This document shows, piece after piece, positions 28,015 through 31,311 of a stretch of 31,311 nucleotides of DNA (positions are counted from its first letter, which is position 1; the number at the start of each line of letters is the position of its first letter). The position numbers were made by a program, and so were the translations under genes. The stretch is from Amphimedon queenslandica (taxonomy: Eukaryota > Porifera > Demospongiae > Haplosclerida > Niphatidae): positions 110,174 to 141,484 of the forward strand of contig NW_003546497.1 in NCBI RefSeq assembly GCF_000090795.2, in the 5' to 3' direction. Under the pieces are notes generated by a model, which saw only the letters and a list, made by a program, of their open reading frames with translations, was not told the DNA's origin and ran no database searches.

Positions 28015-31007
28015 ATGATGAAAAGTAAATAGAAATTTTGTGACCTCACATTTTAATTTCCCCCCCAGCATTATCATCATTATTATTATTATTGACTGTG
28101 TCATTGGTTCATGGAGTGTATGACTCTTCTGATGATGTCATTGAACTAACTCCAAAGAACTTTGACTCTCAAGTGATGAATGGGCCAGAAATATGGGTCG
28201 TCGAGTTTTATGCTCCATGGTACGTTAGGAAATAAAGTTGACGGCTAAATTAAAATTAGGTTACCTGTTAAATGTGTGAATCATTTGCACTATAACAGCT
28301 ACTTCTAACTAACCTATATGTGGAAATTTTTGAGGGGATATATTTTCACGAATGATGAATTTTCAGGATTTTGCGAGGCCAATTTTTCACGAATTGTTTT
28401 AAAGTGCCACCATTTTGTAATAATTTTGAGAGTTTAAATTAATTTTTTGTGTGTTTTAATTTCACAAATGACCCCTCATTTCACAAAATTCATGGAAATT
28501 TATCCCCTTAAAAATTTCCATGTATAGGGTATTTATCTATCAATTGATTTTATACTTACATGTATCCTCAAATAACGTCCTCAAATAAAAACCAGTCTCA
28601 AAGTATATAGTAAAGGAGACCCCTCATATAGAAGCCTGTGATGAAGCTTGTGTCCAAATTAAAGATAGGAATTTAAGCCAGAGCTACTCTAAGGATTTGA
28701 TCATTCATTTTGTAGGTGTGGTCACTGTCAGGCCTTGGTACCAGAGTACAAGAAGTTAGCTCGTGCCTTGAAAGGTATCATTAAAGTCGGTGCCGTTGAT
28801 GCCAGCGAACATCAGTCACTCGGAGGGAGGTTTGGAGTCCAAGGATTCCCAACCATCAAAATGTTTGGAGGGAACAAGAACAAACCAAGAGACTATCAAA
28901 GTAACTGAAATTATTATTATTTTGTTGTTATTATTTAAAATTGATCCTAGCGTAAATTAATACTGTTATATACAACGTAGAAGGGAAAGATAGGGAAAAG
29001 AAGCTAAATAATGCTAAACTACCATATAGCCAACAAAATTTGCAAGGGCTGTAAATTTCGGAGATTTCACGATTTTTTTGAAGATTTGTGAAAATTGCTT
29101 CTGTAAAAATCAAATTATGGCAGATGGTATAAATTCACAAAAATTAAATCCTTGAAATAGAGTTTTAGGAAAATTTATAGCCCTTGAAAATTTTGCGCTA
29201 TATGGTACACTATTTTAAAATTATTTTATTTTGATTTTCTCTGACCTGCTAGGTGAGCGCAAAGCAGAAGCCATGATGTCACAAGCCCTTTCATTTGCAA
29301 GGGAAGTGATGAACGAGAGATTGGGAGGGAAAAGTGGAGGAGGAGGAGGAGGGAGAGGAGGAGGAGGAAGGGGAGGAGGAAGCAGTGGTGGTGGTACTCC
29401 TGATGATAAAGACGTTATACAACTCACCGATTCTAATTTTGAGGATAAGGTTCTTGGCAGCGATGAGATGTGGCTCGTTGAGTTCTTTGCCCCTTGGTGT
29501 GGCCATTGCAAGAACCTTGCTCCTGAATGGGCCAAAGCCGCCACACAGCTCAAAGGAAAGGTCCATGTTGCAGCTGTCGATGCCACTGAGCATAGAGTCC
29601 TTGCTAGCCGTTTTGGTATTCAGGGCTTCCCAACTATAAAGTTTTTTAATTCAGGGAAGAAGGATTGGGATGGAGCAGAGGACTATACAGGTTCGTATGT
29701 ACTCTTGTCACATTCTCTTCTCTTGTACACTTTTTGTGTCCTTTCCTCTTAAGACTATATTATGAATCCTCTCTTTTTTTAAAAAAGGTGGTCGCACTGC
29801 TGATTCTATTGTTGCTTGGGCGATGGAGAAATGGGAGAAGGAGCAGCCTCCTCCTGAAGTGTATCAACTAACGTCACAGACTGTCATGGACTCTTGTGCT
29901 GAGAAGCAGCTCTGCTTCATATCATTCCTACCCAACATACTAGACAGCATGGCATCAGGAAGGAACAGATACCTTGAAATAGCAAGATCTGTCGGTATGT
30001 GTAATTGTGTATAAAATTATATAGCAACTGTTATTATTATTATGAAGTACCGTACAAGGTGATTTATTGATGGGAGTGATATTTAGTAAATTTGCCTGTG
30101 GAAAGAAATTGGTAGATTTTATATCGGTGATTTTGTGCCACGTGCTATTGAGCATGCTCAGATTGAAACAAAATGGCGGTTTTATATTGGTGATTTCTTT
30201 ATAAAACCGCCAATTGCCAATATTAATTCCTCGCCAATAAATCATGTTGTACTATATATGCATGTATAATTATTGAATTAATGTATCATTTTCAGGTGAA
30301 CAGTACAAGCAGAGGTCGTTTGGGTGGGTGTGGCTGGAGGGTGGAGCTAACTCTAAATTAGAGGAGGCACTTGAAGTTGGTGGGTTTGGTTACCCAGCTC
30401 TTGTCGCTGTTAACGGTCGTAAAGGTGCTTACTCTGCACTCCGTGGCCCGTACTCATACGATGGCATTAGATCATTTGTTAGGTATTATTAATTAGATGG
30501 GTGTGGCTTGTTTTAATTAATTAATTTCAGAGAGCTGATAGCAATGAAGAGTCCCATTGTATCGATAAGAGGTGGTAAGCTTCCGGCTATTGAAGATTCT
30601 GAGCCATGGGATGGAAAAGATGGAGTTGTACGTTAAAATGTTTGTCTGTAATTAATTTTGTTTCCTTTATATAGTACAAGGTGAAATGACATAATATTGC
30701 CTTTGAGAAAATTACCAATATTTTAGCTTGCCTATTAAATAAAACATGACTGCAAAATCATCAGAATAAATCTGCAGTATTTAATTTTTGAAAAATCAAA
30801 AAACTTTTACCAACAATCTTGTATCTTATACTAGCACTTCATTGCCCTTTTTGCTTATTATTATTATTATTATTATTATCACTATAATTACTATTATTTT
30901 AATATCATTTTAATTTTCCTTTTAATTTTCAGTTGCCTGTTGATGATGATGATATTGATTTGTCTGATGTTGTCTTAGACGATGAACCAACTAAAGAAGA
31001 ATTATAA
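28015..31007 (+). CDS. PDIA6: Protein disulfide isomerase A6 (P5)
   Basis: P5 is an ER-lumen oxidoreductase that forms and rearranges disulfides and works with BiP. Eight exons (28015-28024, 28069-28219, 28716-28900, 29253-29690, 29788-29994, 30296-30482, 30531-30627, 30933-31007) give 449 residues (human 440). A signal peptide ([19 protein letters not shown]) precedes two thioredoxin domains, each with an intact active site: APWCGHC (Cys55, Cys58) and APWCGHC (Cys198, Cys201). They are joined by a Gly/Arg-rich linker. A redox-inactive b domain follows ([36 protein letters not shown]), then an acidic tail [14 protein letters not shown] and the retrieval signal KEEL at the very end. Exon 1 contributes only 10 coding nt. 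The leucine core of the signal peptide is encoded by a TTA triplet repeat. An ERSE-like element sits 108 bp before the ATG. All four long introns carry a repeat element. Confidence 0.95.
28073..28092 (+). repeat. Coding TTA triplet repeat in the PDIA6 signal peptide
   Basis: TCATCA followed by four TTA and one TTG codon encodes SSLLLLL, the hydrophobic core of the signal peptide. The same triplet is the commonest microsatellite of the window's introns. Confidence 0.85.
28314..28531. mobile_element. Palindromic element in PDIA6 intron 2
   Basis: The left end TATATGTGGAAATTTTTGAG and the complement of the right end (ACCCTATACATGGAAATTTT) form an imperfect inverted pair. The inner arms repeat TTTCACGAAT/ATTTCACAAA. 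No coding capacity. Confidence 0.65.
29020..29207. mobile_element. Palindromic MITE in PDIA6 intron 3
   Basis: A 188-bp element with ends TACCATATAGC and GCGCTATATGGTA and inner arms CAAAATTTGCAAGGGCTGTA matched by the complement near 29175-29195. It is a TACCGTATAG-family relative. Confidence 0.72.
29330..29396 (+). repeat. GGA/AGG-rich coding tract in PDIA6
   Basis: Purine-rich sequence encoding the Gly/Arg linker between the two thioredoxin domains (Gly6-Arg-Gly4-Arg-Gly3). Open frames on both strands here are artefacts of the repeat. Confidence 0.9.
30048..30254. mobile_element. Palindromic MITE in PDIA6 intron 5
   Basis: The left end TACCGTACAAGGTGATTTAT and the complement of the right end (TAGTACAACATGATTTATTG) pair imperfectly. 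The arms continue inward through GGCGGTTTTATATTGGTGAT, matching TTTTATATCGGTGATTTT. Confidence 0.68.
30674..30835. repeat. Decayed palindromic element in PDIA6 last intron
   Basis: ATAGTACAAGGTGAAATGAC at the left and CAACAATCTTGTATCTTATA at the right form a weak inverted pair like the end of the 30048 element. The interior shares ACATGACTGCAAAATCA with 6524-6715. An ATT tract follows at 30858-30880. Confidence 0.45.
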
Positions 31008-31266
31008 AGAGAAGAGAACTCGTTTTGTCATTATTAGCAGTTTTGTAAAGTTTTACTCTTTTTTGAGCCTAACATTTTTGCTTCTTTTATTTAAGACTGG
31101 ATAAGGGGCATAGCTTCACTATTAATTAACTAGGTCACAATGCACACGAATGCGTGGGAGGTACTTCTTATGAATGCAAAATTATTATTAAAAAGATAGC
31201 ACAAAAGAAATTTAAAAAAAACAATAATAATTTTAAAATGAGCAACTGCTATCATTCTGTTAAGGA
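31008..31266. other. PDIA6 3' UTR and downstream spacer
   Basis: AT-rich, with no gene seen. No clear AATAAA was found on the plus strand soon after the stop. The minus strand may hold the 3' UTR of a convergent neighbour. Confidence 0.4.
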
Positions 31267-31311
31267 CTATAAATCAAGTTCTTTATTTAGCTTAGCCTTT
31301 GCTTTGCCCAG
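31267..31311 (-). CDS. Possible last exon of a further minus-strand gene (partial)
   Basis: Reading inward from the right edge on the minus strand gives 14 sense codons and a stop, LGKAKAKLNKELDL*. It is lysine-rich and would fit the alternating gene order, since a minus-strand neighbour would converge on PDIA6. There is no family match and the stretch is too short to judge by itself, so this is a weak call that depends on sequence beyond the window. Confidence 0.25.
   Translation of the reverse strand: MGKAKAKLNKELDL

Noticed and set aside
29221..29593. Two antisense open frames opposite PDIA6 exon 4
   Set aside because: They are Pro/Ser-rich shadows of the GGA repeat and the conserved thioredoxin coding sequence; there is no splice or start context.
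1..31311. tRNA, rRNA or viral/retroelement genes
   Set aside because: No cloverleaf with a recognisable T-loop, no rRNA core sequence and no reverse transcriptase, integrase or transposase frame was seen. A tRNAscan and a protein-profile search would be decisive.

Overview
The window looks like a compact early-branching metazoan genome, most likely a demosponge (Amphimedon-like). It is AT-rich, carries eight complete animal-type genes in 31 kb, has about 82 spliceosomal introns (many only 45-80 nt), and is full of short palindromic transposon relics. The organism is an inference. The gene calls come from translating exons in phase across every junction, and all eight reading frames close exactly from ATG to stop.

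Layout, left to right: (1) 158-7252 +, mitochondrial elongation factor G2 (GFM2). (2) 7609-9547 +, Rit-type Ras GTPase. (3) 9783-17530 -, ubiquilin. (4) 17634-20982 +, an 833-residue protein with a CX2C-X6-CX2C cluster and C-terminal EF-hands that I cannot name. (5) 21142-22735 -, SDF2 (MIR-domain ER protein). (6) 22950-24368 +, SPEF1/CLAMP (ciliary CH-domain protein). (7) 24556-27810 -, mitochondrial methionyl-tRNA synthetase (MARS2). (8) 28015-31007 +, PDIA6/P5 protein disulfide isomerase. A possible last exon of a ninth, minus-strand gene touches the right edge. From gene 2 onward orientation alternates strictly, which gives three short divergent promoters (103, 214 and 204 bp) and three convergent 3' ends (159-235 bp).

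Functionally this is not an operon. Two genes serve mitochondrial translation (GFM2, MARS2), two serve ER protein folding (SDF2, PDIA6), ubiquilin serves the ubiquitin-proteasome system, SPEF1 is a cilium gene and Rit is a signalling GTPase. No bacterial-style system, CRISPR array, viral gene or RNA gene was seen.

The most interesting content is non-coding: three GC-AG introns; a hAT-like MITE whose internal ~170-bp monomer also appears as dimers elsewhere and as a ~6-unit tandem array inside a ubiquilin intron; palindromic MITEs that account for most long introns; an ERSE-like site before PDIA6; an RFX X-box-like site before SPEF1; a palindromic CRE/ETS promoter before Rit; and two introns that are multiples of three and free of stop codons.
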